Source: an uncultured Oscillospiraceae bacterium
GTDB taxonomy: Bacteria; Bacillota; Clostridia; Oscillospirales; Acutalibacteraceae
Direction: 5' to 3'
NCBI GenBank assembly: GCA_900543555.1
Contig: UQRL01000001.1
Span: 1-64,000 of the forward strand
DNA: 64,000 nt
In this document: in pieces, positions 33,455 to 42,794 of the stretch
Layout of the letters: every line of letters begins with the position of its first letter
How positions within the stretch are numbered: position 1 is the first letter of the stretch
Notes under the pieces: generated by a model
Databases searched by the model: none
What the model was told of the DNA's origin: nothing
Seen by the model: the letters and a program-made list of their open reading frames with translations, nothing else
Made by a program: the position numbers and the translations under genes

Positions 33455-35368
33455 TTACAGATCTTGCAGTTCCCGCTCCCAAACCCGCCAGCTGGCGTCG
33501 GAGGGCATGCGCCAATCCCCCCTGGGAGAGAGGGTTACCGAGCCCACCTTGGGGCCGTCCGGCAGGCAGCTGCGCTTGAACTGCTGGGTGAAGAAGCGCC
33601 GGTAAAAGGCGGTGAGCCACCGCTTTACCGTGGCGCCGTCGTACTCTCCGGCAAAGGCGCGGCAGGCCATGCGGTAGATCTTCCCCGGCCCAAAGCCGAA
33701 CCGCAGCATGTAGTACAGGAAGAAATCGTGGAGCTCGTAGGGCCCCACCAGCTCCTCCGTCTTTTGGGCGATCTCCCCATCCTTGGGGGGAAGCAGCTCC
33801 GGGGAAACGGGGGTGTCCAGCACGTCCAGCAAAGCCGCCTGAAGCCGGGGCTCGCTGTGGTCGGCCACATAGCGCACCAGGTGGCGCACCAGGGTCTTGG
33901 GAATGGAGGCGTTGACCCCATACATGGACATGTGGTCCCCGTTGTAGGTGGCCCAGCCCAAAGCCAGCTCCGACAAGTCCCCGGTGCCGATGACAATGCC
34001 CCCCAGCCGGTTGGCAATGTCCATCAGCACCTGGGTGCGCTCCCGGGCCTGGGAGTTCTCGTAGGTCACGTCCAGAGAGGTCTCCTCCTGGCCGATATCC
34101 AAAAAGTGCTGGCGCACCGCCCGCTCGATGGACACCTCCCGGAAGTCCACCCCCAGCTCCTCCGCGATGCGCTGGGCGTTGGACTTGGTGCGGCTGGTGG
34201 TGCCAAAGCAGGGCATGGACACGGCGTGGATGCCCCTGCGGTCCAGGCCCAGCCGGTCGAAGGCCCGGGCCGTCACCAGCAGGGCCAGGGTGGAATCCAG
34301 CCCGCCGGAAAGGCCCACCACCGCCGTCTTGCAGTGGATATGCTCCAGCCGGGTGGCCAGGCCCACGCTCTGCATGGTCAAGATCCGCTGGCACCGGTCG
34401 GAAAGGCCCACCGCGTCCTGGGGGACAAAGGGGGTGCGGGCAAAGTCCCGCTGGGGAACAAAGGCCGCCAAGGTCCCCTCCTCATAGCGGAAGGGGACGC
34501 GCACCACGTCCTGGTCAAAGGCGGGCTGCCAGGTGTTCATCCGGCGGCGCTCCTGGGAGAGGCGCTCCAGGTCCACCTCGGCGGAGATGAGCCCTGTGGT
34601 GAAAAGCTCGCTCTCCTCCAGCAGGGAGCCGTTCTCCGCGATCAGATCGTGCCCGGCAAAGACCATGTCCGTAGTGGACTCGCCCAGGCCGCTGTCCGTA
34701 TACACATAGGCGCACAGCAGCCGCCCAGAGTGCTGGCGCACCAGCTCCCGGCGGTACTCCGCCTTGCCGATGGTCTCATCCGAGCAGGAGGGGTTCAGCA
34801 CCAGCGTAGCCCCGTTGCAAGCCAGGCTCACGCTGGGGGGAAGGGGGCTCCATAGGTCCTCACAGATCTCCACCCCCACCTTCAGGCCGGGCACATTCTC
34901 GCAGCAAAACAGCAGGCCCTTTCCCAGCCAAACCCGCTGCCCGGCAAAATCCACTTGCACCGCCTTTGGGGCAGGGGTGAAGTGCCGGGCCTCGTAAAAC
35001 TCGGAGTAGTTGGGAATGCAGCTTTTGGCGGGCAAGCCCAGCAGCTTCCCCTTGTGGAATACGGCCGCGCAGTTGTACAGGGCTCCCTCCCAGGGCACGG
35101 GCAGGCCCACCGCGCAGAGGATATCCAGGTTCTGTGTCTCCTCCATCAGGCGGGCAAGGCCCCTCTCTGCCGCGGAGAGCAGGGCCTCATCCCGGAACAG
35201 GTCCCCGCAGGTATAGGCGGTCAGGGCCAGCTCAGGAAAACACACGGCCCCGCAGCCGTCTGCCGCTGCCTGCTGGACCAGCTCCTCAATCCGTTCCAGG
35301 TTCTCTTCCACGTCCGCTACAGAGACAGCAGGGGTGGCGGCGGCAACACGGAAAAATCCATCTTTCAC
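33455..35368 (-). CDS. nadE: Glutamine-dependent NAD+ synthetase
   Basis: This 637-residue two-domain enzyme carries an N-terminal nitrilase-type glutaminase (CFPELALTAYTCGD with the catalytic Glu, and VEICEDLW with the catalytic Cys). A C-terminal NAD synthetase PP-loop domain follows (VVGLSGGLDSTLALLV). It amidates nicotinic acid adenine dinucleotide. Full length for the bacterial glutamine-dependent form. Together with cinA it places two NAD-metabolism genes in this stretch. Confidence 0.96.
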   Translation of the reverse strand: MKDGFFRVAAATPAVSVADVEENLERIEELVQQAAADGCGAVCFPELALTAYTCGDLFRDEALLSAAERGLARLMEETQNLDILCAVGLPVPWEGALYNCAAVFHKGKLLGLPAKSCIPNYSEFYEARHFTPAPKAVQVDFAGQRVWLGKGLLFCCENVPGLKVGVEICEDLWSPLPPSVSLACNGATLVLNPSCSDETIGKAEYRRELVRQHSGRLLCAYVYTDSGLGESTTDMVFAGHDLIAENGSLLEESELFTTGLISAEVDLERLSQERRRMNTWQPAFDQDVVRVPFRYEEGTLAAFVPQRDFARTPFVPQDAVGLSDRCQRILTMQSVGLATRLEHIHCKTAVVGLSGGLDSTLALLVTARAFDRLGLDRRGIHAVSMPCFGTTSRTKSNAQRIAEELGVDFREVSIERAVRQHFLDIGQEETSLDVTYENSQARERTQVLMDIANRLGGIVIGTGDLSELALGWATYNGDHMSMYGVNASIPKTLVRHLVRYVADHSEPRLQAALLDVLDTPVSPELLPPKDGEIAQKTEELVGPYELHDFFLYYMLRFGFGPGKIYRMACRAFAGEYDGATVKRWLTAFYRRFFTQQFKRSCLPDGPKVGSVTLSPRGDWRMPSDASWRVWERELQDL

Positions 35369-35446
35369 AAGCGATCATCCTTTCTAGCTCATCCAAATCC
35401 CTTTCGGGGCAGAAGGTGTCCCACCCCTGGGGCGGGACCGGCAAAT

Positions 35447-35473
35447 CCCCAGCGCCCGGTACAGGCGCTGGGG
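35447..35473 (-). terminator. Hairpin after the VanW gene
   Basis: Perfect ten-base stem CCCCAGCGCC/GGCGCTGGGG. The T-run is weak (GATTTG), so termination may be partial. Confidence 0.6.
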
Positions 35474-35488
35474 ACCTTAGGCACACGG

Positions 35489-37081
35489 TTACACGGTCCC
35501 CTCCAGGGCGGGAGGCTCCGTGGCAGGAACCTCCGGAGAGGGCGTGGAGGGTGCCGGCGTGGGAGTGGCCGGCACCGGAGTAGGCGTAACAGGTACCGGC
35601 GTAGGAGTGGCCGGCTCCGGGGCGGGAGTATCCGGCGCAGGGGTGGCCGGCGTGGGGGTAGAGGGCGCCGCGGTGGGGCTGGGCGTAGGCGTGGCGCTGG
35701 CCTCTGCGGTGCTGCCAGATTCCTTCGAGGTATCCACCTTATCCGTATCCGTGCCGGGGCCTACGGCGTAAACCTTGCCCGTGGCGGGATACTCCGAGGG
35801 GGAAAGCTCCTCGCTCTTCACCAGGGTCTCCCCCTTGTAATAGCTGCGGTAAGCCCGGGCGGTGTAGCCTGTGTTGCCCGAGGACCGGCGCACATACTGG
35901 CCAGAGGCCAAGCTGCTGTCCTCCCGGAAGGTGACGGTATCCAGCGGCCCCCATGTGCCGGTCTGCTCAGAGGTGACCGCCACGCTGTCCCACTCCTCGG
36001 GGAAGCAGCCGAAGAACTCCACATACAGGGTGGTGCCGTCCATCCAAGCGCTGATGTAAACAGGGGTTTCCAGGGGGTTGCTGAAGCGGAAATCCAAGTT
36101 GCCGTAGTCCACCGTGGCATCCAGCCCGATGGGGCAGTAGCTGGAGGGCATGGAATGGTTGTACCGCTCCACAATTTCCATGCCGGCTTTCAAAGCGGCA
36201 ATATACAGCGTGGAAGAACCCTGGCAGATGCCGCCTCCATACATTTGGACAATCACGCCTCCGGAGATGCCCCCCGCCGGCAGCCACCCGTTGTTGGGAT
36301 CGGTGCTGTCTCCCAGTGTGGTGTTATAGGAGAAAACCTGGCCCGGCTCCAGAATGGTGCCATTGACTTTGGAAAGGGCCAGGGCCATGTTGCTGTTGCC
36401 GTTGGCTGTGTTGGTGGAAACCGTGCTGTAGCTGGAAAGCCTGGTAAAATGCTCCTGCAAATAGGCTTTCGTCAGGGTTGGCTCAGTCTCAATAAAAGCG
36501 GCTTGAATATCCCCGCCCCGCTTTTGGGAGAGCAGCTGGCGCACGCTTTCCAGCGTCTTCACCAGGTCCACCTGGCTGCCCTTCTGCTCATCCGAGAAGG
36601 TAAAGCCATTCTCGTCCCGGCCGGTGACGGTGGCATTTTTGGCCTGGGTCACGCAATCCTGGGCGGCGGAGAGCACCTTCTGCTCCCCCGCCTCTGAAAG
36701 GTCCACCACATAGTTCAGGGGGGAATCCTCCGCCTGGCGGGACTCCAGCAGCTTGGGCAAGGTCAGCTCCAACAGGTCTTGAGAGGCGAAATCCTCCCCA
36801 GAGAGGACAATGGTGTCATCCCGGAATTTCACGGTGATCTCCAGCCCGTCCACAGCTTCCTGCACGGCGGAGCGGGCAATCTCCAGGGCCTCTTCCACAG
36901 TTTTCCCGGCAATGCTTTTCCCACCGATGCTGGCCCCCTCTGGGAAGAGGCTCAAATCCTCCTGCTGTTCTACCATGGAGGAGCTCTCCTCCGGCTGGTT
37001 GGAACAGGCGCAAAGCCCGCCCAGCAAAAGCAGCGCCGCGGCCGCCGCCGCAAAGCGCGTCCACAATTTTCTGTAGTCCAT
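35489..37081 (-). CDS. VanW-family lipoprotein with Thr/Pro-rich tail
   Basis: This 530-residue envelope protein has a lipoprotein signal (LLLLGGLCAC), a region resembling the PG_binding_4/YoaR repeats that often precede VanW (GKSIAGKTVEEAL onward), and then the VanW domain (GQVFSYNTTLGDSTDPNNGW, GGGICQGSSTLY). A pseudo-G5-like stretch follows, and the tail of about 75 residues is built from TPxP and PATPTP units. VanW function is unresolved but linked to the wall. The ATG at 37081 is preferred, since AAAGGATG lies eight bases before it. The repetitive tail could span the wall. Confidence 0.87.
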   Translation of the reverse strand: MDYRKLWTRFAAAAAALLLLGGLCACSNQPEESSSMVEQQEDLSLFPEGASIGGKSIAGKTVEEALEIARSAVQEAVDGLEITVKFRDDTIVLSGEDFASQDLLELTLPKLLESRQAEDSPLNYVVDLSEAGEQKVLSAAQDCVTQAKNATVTGRDENGFTFSDEQKGSQVDLVKTLESVRQLLSQKRGGDIQAAFIETEPTLTKAYLQEHFTRLSSYSTVSTNTANGNSNMALALSKVNGTILEPGQVFSYNTTLGDSTDPNNGWLPAGGISGGVIVQMYGGGICQGSSTLYIAALKAGMEIVERYNHSMPSSYCPIGLDATVDYGNLDFRFSNPLETPVYISAWMDGTTLYVEFFGCFPEEWDSVAVTSEQTGTWGPLDTVTFREDSSLASGQYVRRSSGNTGYTARAYRSYYKGETLVKSEELSPSEYPATGKVYAVGPGTDTDKVDTSKESGSTAEASATPTPSPTAAPSTPTPATPAPDTPAPEPATPTPVPVTPTPVPATPTPAPSTPSPEVPATEPPALEGTV

Positions 37082-37256
37082 CTCACCCATCCTTTCATCA
37101 AAAAGCCTCGTCTATCCACACAGAGGGGAAACCCTTCCCCTCTCTCTATAAAAATCTTTGAGAAATCCTTTTCATTATACCTTTCCCCAAGGAAAATGTA
37201 AAGCGTGAAAGCTTTTTCCAGCTGCGAAAAAACTGGCTTTTTTCCGCTGTTCATGC

Positions 37257-37262
37257 TACAAT
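37257..37262 (+). promoter_or_regulatory. Possible -10 box before the glycosyltransferase gene
   Basis: TACAAT lies 85 bases before the GTG start of the glycolipid glycosyltransferase. A -35 match is poor (CTGGCT, 18-base spacer). Confidence 0.45.
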
Positions 37263-37346
37263 ATTCCTACCATGCGGGGTTTTTCCAAAAAGAGCCGCGG
37301 CTGCCTGCCGGCTTCTTTGGAAAAGCCCGGGAAAAGAGGAGTTTTT

Positions 37347-38468
37347 GTGAAGATTATGCTTTTAACCGCGGCCACTGGCGGAGGGCATTTACGGGCCTCT
37401 GCCGCAGTGGAGCAGTACATCCGGGACAACACCGGCTATGAGGTTGTCACAGTGGACTTTTTAAAGGCCATCAACCGCTTTCTCGACAAGACCGTCTGCG
37501 ACAGCTACCGCTTTATGGCAAAGCGGGTTCCCGCCGTGTTTGGGCGGCTGTATAAGCAGACCAACCGGGAAAACCTGTTCTCTGGGCTGGTGCCCAAGCT
37601 CAGCGGCGCCTTCAGCAACATGCTGTACCCCACCATTGCCCGCTATCAGCCCGATGTCATCCTGACCACCCATCCCTTCGTCACAGAGATGGTCTCTGAT
37701 TTGAAGGAAGACGGCTCGGTCACCGTTCCCCTCATCTGCATCCTGACGGATTACGGCGTGCACCGGGCCTGGATTGCCCCCTATGTGGACGCCTATGTGG
37801 TTGCCAGCGAGGATATGGTGCCAGAGCTGGAAAGCTTTGGGGTGAAGCGTGAGAAAATCTACCCCTTTGGCATTCCGGTGCACGGTGTTTTCTTCCATCG
37901 GGAGGACCGGGATATGCTCCTGCGGGACCTGCGGCTGGACCCGGAGCTGCCCACCGTACTGTTCATGGCGGGCAGCTTTGGGGTTTCCAACATCATCAAG
38001 CTTTACCGGGAGCTGGCCGACACCGAGGTAAAAATGCAGATTATCGTCATCACCGGCCGCAACCAGCGCCTGTACGAGGCCTTTGAGCGGGAGCTGGCCG
38101 GCGGGGAGCGCATTCCCACCCGGCTGATCTACTTCACTGATGAGGTGGAAAAGTACATGCACGCCAGCGACCTGCTGGTGACAAAGCCCGGCGGCCTGAC
38201 CGTCAGCGAGGCTTTGGCCTGCAACCTGCCCATGGCCGTGTTCGACGCCATCCCCGGCCAGGAGGAGGACAACGCCAACTTCTTGAAAATCCATGACATG
38301 GGCGTGCGCCTGCAGAAGGACGGGGATTTTGCCGGCCAGATTTCCTCCCTGATTAAGGAAAAGAAAAAGCTGCAGGAGATGCGGGAGAACTGCCAGCACT
38401 TTGACAAGTCCCAGTCCATCCCCAACCTGCTGGCCCTCATCCGGCAGCTGGTGGAGGCCCAGCCGTGA
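37347..38468 (+). CDS. MGDG-synthase-like glycolipid glycosyltransferase (GT28)
   Basis: This 373-residue GT-B enzyme begins KIMLLTAATGGGHLRAS, typical of diacylglycerol glycosyltransferases (UgtP/MGDG synthase). C-terminal HASDLLVTKPGGLTVSEALA forms the nucleotide-sugar site. It probably makes glycosyl-diacylglycerol, the membrane anchor used for lipoteichoic acids, which would fit the LTA-synthase-like gene in this window. A GTG start at 37347 is chosen, five bases after GAGGAG. Confidence 0.88.
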   Translation: MKIMLLTAATGGGHLRASAAVEQYIRDNTGYEVVTVDFLKAINRFLDKTVCDSYRFMAKRVPAVFGRLYKQTNRENLFSGLVPKLSGAFSNMLYPTIARYQPDVILTTHPFVTEMVSDLKEDGSVTVPLICILTDYGVHRAWIAPYVDAYVVASEDMVPELESFGVKREKIYPFGIPVHGVFFHREDRDMLLRDLRLDPELPTVLFMAGSFGVSNIIKLYRELADTEVKMQIIVITGRNQRLYEAFERELAGGERIPTRLIYFTDEVEKYMHASDLLVTKPGGLTVSEALACNLPMAVFDAIPGQEEDNANFLKIHDMGVRLQKDGDFAGQISSLIKEKKKLQEMRENCQHFDKSQSIPNLLALIRQLVEAQP

Positions 38469-39172
38469 GCGCGCCCTTCACCTCCCAGGAGTATCAGGCC
38501 CTGCTGCAGGAGCTGGAAAGCCTGGCGGACCCCCAGTACAAGGCCTTCCACGAGGGCCTGATCCCCGGCGTGAGCATGGCCTGGGGCGTCCGGCTTCCAG
38601 CCCTGCGAGGCCTGGCAAAAAAGCTCCTCCGGGGGGATCCAGTGGGCTTTCTGGAGAAAACCCAGCCCGGCTCCTATGAGGAGACACTGCTCCGCGGGCT
38701 GGTAATCGGGGGGCTGAACCTCCCCTGGGAAGGAAAGCGCCCCTGGGTGGAGGACTTTCTTCCCCGCATTGACAACTGGGCTGTGTGCGATACCTTCTGC
38801 AACTCCCTAAAGCCCCGCTCTCCGGAGGACCGGCGGGGAATGTGGGCGTTTTTCCACCCCCTGTACGCCAGCGGGCAGGAGTACTTCGCCCGGACCGCCT
38901 GTGTGGTGCAGCTCTCCCACTTTGTGGACCAGGAGCATGTAGAGGAAGGTCTGGCCCTTCTCCAGCAGGTGGGCCACCCCGGCTATTACGCCAAGATGGC
39001 GGTGGCTTGGGCGCTGTCCGTTTGGTATGTGAAATTCCCCCAGGCGGTGGAGGAGCTGCTGGCCCAACAAACGCTGGACCCCTGGGTGCAGAACAAGTCC
39101 ATCCAGAAAGTCCGGGAATCCCGGCGGGTGGGGCGGGCGGAAAAGGACGCTTTGCTGGCCTACCGGCTGTAA
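38465..39172 (+). CDS. AlkD-type DNA alkylation repair protein
   Basis: This 235-residue all-helical HEAT-like repeat protein has a family-typical central segment DNWAVCDTFCNSL (Trp/Asp of the lesion pocket) and VQNKSIQKVRES near the end. AlkD glycosylases excise bulky or positively charged N3/N7-alkyl purines without base flipping. It starts at GTG and overlaps the upstream stop by four bases, so it is translationally coupled to an unrelated glycosyltransferase. Confidence 0.88.
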   Translation: MSAPFTSQEYQALLQELESLADPQYKAFHEGLIPGVSMAWGVRLPALRGLAKKLLRGDPVGFLEKTQPGSYEETLLRGLVIGGLNLPWEGKRPWVEDFLPRIDNWAVCDTFCNSLKPRSPEDRRGMWAFFHPLYASGQEYFARTACVVQLSHFVDQEHVEEGLALLQQVGHPGYYAKMAVAWALSVWYVKFPQAVEELLAQQTLDPWVQNKSIQKVRESRRVGRAEKDALLAYRL

Positions 39173-39248
39173 ACCCACCCCATTTTTAGACGCCCGCAAC
39201 CCCAAAAAGGTGACAGCCTTCAACGTAAATTTAAAGGAGGCACTTGCA

Positions 39249-40040
39249 ATGAAAATCGGCTGCTGTGTTTCCCTGTGGGAGGAGCTGGCCCTGCAGCTTC
39301 CCGCCGCAGGGGCGGACTACGCAGAGGGGGGATTTTCCTCCCTGCGGGACAAGACCTTGGAACAGGTAAAATCCCGGGCAGACCAGCTGGCTGGGGCCGG
39401 CCTGGACACCCCTGTAATGAACCTGCTGTTCCCAGGGGACTTCCAGCTAACCGGGCCCCAGGCAGAGTTTTCCACCGTGGACCGGTATTTGGAGGAAAAC
39501 CTGCCCAAAGCCGCTGTTTTTGGGGTAAAAACCCTGGTATTTGGCAGCGGCGGCGCCCGAAGGGTCCCGGAAGGCTTCCCCCAAGAGGAGGCCTTTGCCC
39601 AGCTGGTAGAGCTGTGCCGGGACCACATCGCCCCGGCGGTGGAGGCCCAGGGCATGGTGTGCTGCCTGGAGCCCCTGCAGCGGGGAGAGTGCAACATCCT
39701 CACCAGCAGCCAAGAGGCCTTCCAGCTGGTGCAGGCGGTGGGACGGCCCGGCGTTCAGCTGCTGGTGGACCTTTTCCATTTTGACCTGGAGCAGGAGCCC
39801 TTGTCCGTGATCTCCCGCTACCAAGGCCATTTGGGCCACTGCCACATTGCCAGCGCCCGGAACCACCGCCTGCTGCCCCAGCCCTGGGACGGGGAGGACT
39901 ATCTCCCCTTCTTCCAAGCCCTGCAGTCCATCGGCTATACAGGCCGGCTCTCCTTAGAGGGCGACACCCGGGGCGGGCTCTGGCAAGCCCGTTCTTCCCT
40001 GGCCTATGTGAAAGAATTGGCCCGGCAAGCCGGCTTATAA
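39249..40040 (+). CDS. Sugar phosphate isomerase/epimerase-like TIM-barrel protein
   Basis: This 263-residue protein belongs to the xylose-isomerase-like AP endonuclease 2 superfamily. Visible metal-site blocks are CLEPLQRGECNIL, LLVDLFHFDLE, GHCHIASARN and LSLEGDTRGG. It probably interconverts a keto- or inositol-type sugar, but the substrate is unknown. The ATG follows AGGAGG by eight bases and a strong terminator follows the stop. Confidence 0.85.
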   Translation: MKIGCCVSLWEELALQLPAAGADYAEGGFSSLRDKTLEQVKSRADQLAGAGLDTPVMNLLFPGDFQLTGPQAEFSTVDRYLEENLPKAAVFGVKTLVFGSGGARRVPEGFPQEEAFAQLVELCRDHIAPAVEAQGMVCCLEPLQRGECNILTSSQEAFQLVQAVGRPGVQLLVDLFHFDLEQEPLSVISRYQGHLGHCHIASARNHRLLPQPWDGEDYLPFFQALQSIGYTGRLSLEGDTRGGLWQARSSLAYVKELARQAGL

Positions 40041-40052
40041 TCCCCAAACAGT

Positions 40053-40086
40053 AAAAGGCCCTTCCCGCCGCAGGGAAGGGCCTTTC
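40053..40086. terminator. Bidirectional terminator
   Basis: AAAGGCCCTTCCC and GGGAAGGGCCTTT around a six-base loop separate convergent genes. Confidence 0.92.
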
Positions 40087-40091
40087 TTGAT

Positions 40092-40613
40092 TCAACGGCT
40101 CAAACGCTCAAAGAGAAGGGTATTTACCAAAGTGTAAACCCCATCAAAAAGGAAGCCCAATCCAATGAACATCACCAACCCCTCCAATGTGGAGAAGGGG
40201 TCGAAGACCATCACCAGGCCGCAAACTGCCAGCACCCCCGCCACCAGGCAGGAGAGCCACCAACGCCCGTAGCCCAAGGCCCTCATATCCAGGGAGCGTT
40301 TTACGGCCCCAATGCTGTCCACCAGAATATACACCCCCAGCACAAAGGGCACCAGGGCCATGAAAAACTGCATAAAAGCCAAAAGGAACAGGCCCAAAAG
40401 CGCCAGCAACACACCAATAAAAAGCTCGAAAGAGTCCTGCTGGCCGCCTTTGACATAGGAGACGATGCGGACCACGCCGTAAATCAGGGTCACACCGCCC
40501 ACCAGCAGCCGGGCCAGCCCCAAAGACAGCCCGGGAAACAGCAGCAGCAACAACCCCAAAACCACATACAAAAGGGACGTGAGCACCAAACTGTTGCGAA
40601 TACTTTTTAACAT
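40092..40613 (-). CDS. DUF308/HdeD-like membrane protein
   Basis: This 173-residue protein has six hydrophobic helices in three repeats, each with small-residue motifs (LVLTSLLYVVLGLLLL, LLGLFLLAFMQFF). HdeD-type proteins are linked to acid or stress tolerance in E. coli, with no known mechanism. The ATG at 40613 is eight bases after AGGAGG. It follows a hypothetical gene by 22 bases. Confidence 0.85.
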   Translation of the reverse strand: MLKSIRNSLVLTSLLYVVLGLLLLLFPGLSLGLARLLVGGVTLIYGVVRIVSYVKGGQQDSFELFIGVLLALLGLFLLAFMQFFMALVPFVLGVYILVDSIGAVKRSLDMRALGYGRWWLSCLVAGVLAVCGLVMVFDPFSTLEGLVMFIGLGFLFDGVYTLVNTLLFERLSR

Positions 40614-40635
40614 GAGAAGGACCTCCTTTTTCCGT

Positions 40636-41127
40636 TCAATCCTTATATAATTCCTTCCACTGTTGCACGCCGCCCACTTCGCGGCCGGTATCCCGCCAAT
40701 ACCGGACACAGGACTTTTTCCACACATTGTACCGTTCCGTGTTACCCTCTATGTCCTGGCGGTTGCAGCCACGGGCAATGTCCACTTCTAAAAACAACTC
40801 GTTACTGTTTGAATAGATATATCCTACCTGCTCTTCAAAGGCAAGATACACCAGGTGGTTTTCACAATTTCCCTCGCGGCTGCTATATCCGGCCTCCTGG
40901 GGAAATTGGAGGGCCCGAATATGCAGCTGCCCCTCTTTCAGATGGAGATGCTCCTGGTTTTCAGGAGTATGAAGGGCGTTAAACCTGTGCATCCATTTCA
41001 GGCTGGGGATCTGCTCCTCTGGCAGCTCTACAGCGCCGTATGCCTCTCTTAGCATATCACAAATTTCACGGATATGCACATAGCCCGCCTCTAAGGGCAT
41101 CCTTTTCACAAACTCCTCATACCACAT
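40636..41127 (-). CDS. Hypothetical protein
   Basis: This 163-residue soluble protein is mixed alpha/beta, with no signal peptide and no membrane segment. I do not recognise a family. Notable stretches are GYVHIREICDMLREAYG, aromatic-rich VGYIYSNSNELFLEVD, and a C-terminal WKKSCVRYWRDTGRE. The ATG at 41127 follows GGAG. It is probably cotranscribed with the HdeD-like gene. Confidence 0.65.
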   Translation of the reverse strand: MWYEEFVKRMPLEAGYVHIREICDMLREAYGAVELPEEQIPSLKWMHRFNALHTPENQEHLHLKEGQLHIRALQFPQEAGYSSREGNCENHLVYLAFEEQVGYIYSNSNELFLEVDIARGCNRQDIEGNTERYNVWKKSCVRYWRDTGREVGGVQQWKELYKD

Positions 41128-41238
41128 GGCTTCTCCCCCCATCCATACAACACTAGCCTTGGCTCTCTGACTTGATTATACTCCCGCCGTAAGGGAAACA
41201 CAAGCAAACATTTCTTGAACGGGAAAGCTTTGAGAAAC

Positions 41239-41270
41239 GAAAAAGGAGAGCCCCTCGCGGGACTCTCCCT
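41239..41270 (-). terminator. Terminator of the oad operon
   Basis: GGAGAG..CCC pairs with GGG..CTCTCC around GCGA, followed by TTTTT on the minus strand, just after oadA. Confidence 0.88.
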
Positions 41271-41283
41271 GTAAAAATTCGGT

Positions 41284-42744
41284 TTAGAACACGCCGTTGG
41301 TCATGTCCTCCACAACCAGGGTGCGGGGGCCGTTGTTGGCCGGGGCAGCCTTGGGGGCGGCAGCGGGGGCAGCGGCGGGAGCCGGGGCCTCCTCTTCCTT
41401 GTGGGGGTTGTCACGCCAGTTGAGGAACTTCTCGGCCACCTGGGGGAACAGGGCGTAGCTGAGCACGTCCTCCTCGCAGTGGCCCAGGTTTCTCTCTTTG
41501 CACTCGGCGCGGAGCTTGTCCATTTCGGGCTCCAGCAAGTCGGCGGGGCGGCAGGTGATGACCTCGTCGTTGCCGATGGCCTTCTTGCGCACTTCCTCGT
41601 TGACCTCGCCGGGCAGCTGGCCGTACTCGCCGCGGAGCAGGCCCTTGGACTCCTTGGTAATCATCTTGTAGCGCTCGCCGGCCAGCACGTTCAGCACAGC
41701 CTGAGAGCCCACGATCTGGCTGGTGGGGGTGACCAGGGGCGGATAGCCAAAGTCCTTCCGCACGCGGGGGATCTCCTCCAGCACTTCGTAGTACTTGTCC
41801 TCGGCGTTGGCCTGCTTCAGCTGGGAGATCAGGTTGGACAGCATGCCGCCGGGCACCTGGTACAGCAGGGTGTTCACGTCCACCTTCAGCACCTTGGGGT
41901 TGATATCCAGCTTCTGGGCCACGTCACGGAAGTGGGCGGCAGCCTCTACCAGCTTGTTCATATCCAGGCCGGTGTCGCGGCTGGTGCCCCGCAGGGTGGC
42001 CACCAGGCTTTCGGTGGCAGGCTGGGAAGTGCCGTTGGCCAAGGGGGACAGGGCGCAGTCCACAATGTCCACACCGGCCTGGGCGGCCATCAGGTTGGTC
42101 ATGTCGCCGGTACCGGTGGTGTTGTGGGTGTGCAGATGGATGGGCACGCCCACGTTTTCCTTCAGCTTCTTCACCAAAGAATAGGCGTCATAGGGCAGCA
42201 GCAGGTTTGCCATGTCCTTGATGCAGATGGTGTCGGCGCCCATCTTCTCCAGCTTCATGGCCAGCTTCACAAAGTACTCCTCGTTGTGCACGGGGCTCTG
42301 GGTGTAGCTGATGGCAGCCTCCACCATACCGCCGTACTCCTTGACGAACTTCATGGCGGCCTCCATGTTGCGGGGGTCGTTCAGGGCGTCGAAGATACGC
42401 ACCACATCAATGCCGTTTTCAATGGACTTCTTGCAGAAAGCCTCTACCACGTCATCCGCGTAGTGGCGGTAGCCCAGAATGTTCTGGCCGCGCAGCAGCA
42501 TCTGCAGCTTGGTGTTGGGAAGGCCCTTCTTCAGGGTACGCAGGCGCTCCCAGGGGTCTTCGTTCAAAAAGCGCATGCACACGTCAAACGTGGCGCCGCC
42601 CCAGCACTCCAAGGACCAGTACCCAATGCTGTCCAATACGGGCAGAATGGGCACCATGTCCTCAATCTTCATGCGGGTAGCAGCCTGGGACTGGTGTGCG
42701 TCGCGCAGGATGGTATCCGTAATCTTAAGGGGATTTTTTGCCAT
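41284..42744 (-). CDS. oadA: Oxaloacetate decarboxylase alpha subunit (carboxyltransferase)
   Basis: This 486-residue HMGL-like TIM barrel moves the carboxyl group of oxaloacetate to biotin. Visible blocks are TDTILRDAHQS (start of barrel), ECWGGATFD, the carbamylated-Lys motif CIKDMANLL and the metal site HLHTHNTTGTGD. The PYC_OADA tail follows. It ends in an Ala/Pro linker without the biotinyl domain of the Klebsiella protein. That domain is a separate gene upstream. It is cytoplasmic and binds the membrane beta subunit. It is the last gene of the operon. Confidence 0.93.
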   Translation of the reverse strand: MAKNPLKITDTILRDAHQSQAATRMKIEDMVPILPVLDSIGYWSLECWGGATFDVCMRFLNEDPWERLRTLKKGLPNTKLQMLLRGQNILGYRHYADDVVEAFCKKSIENGIDVVRIFDALNDPRNMEAAMKFVKEYGGMVEAAISYTQSPVHNEEYFVKLAMKLEKMGADTICIKDMANLLLPYDAYSLVKKLKENVGVPIHLHTHNTTGTGDMTNLMAAQAGVDIVDCALSPLANGTSQPATESLVATLRGTSRDTGLDMNKLVEAAAHFRDVAQKLDINPKVLKVDVNTLLYQVPGGMLSNLISQLKQANAEDKYYEVLEEIPRVRKDFGYPPLVTPTSQIVGSQAVLNVLAGERYKMITKESKGLLRGEYGQLPGEVNEEVRKKAIGNDEVITCRPADLLEPEMDKLRAECKERNLGHCEEDVLSYALFPQVAEKFLNWRDNPHKEEEAPAPAAAPAAAPKAAPANNGPRTLVVEDMTNGVF

Positions 42745-42794
42745 TTTTTAAGCCATTTCCTTTCCCTGTGATATGTTTGCCTAAAAAGCGTTTC

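Noticed and set aside
41284..42744. oadA truncated because it lacks the biotinyl domain
   Set aside because: A complete separate biotin carrier gene lies in the same operon, which is a normal arrangement in Firmicutes.
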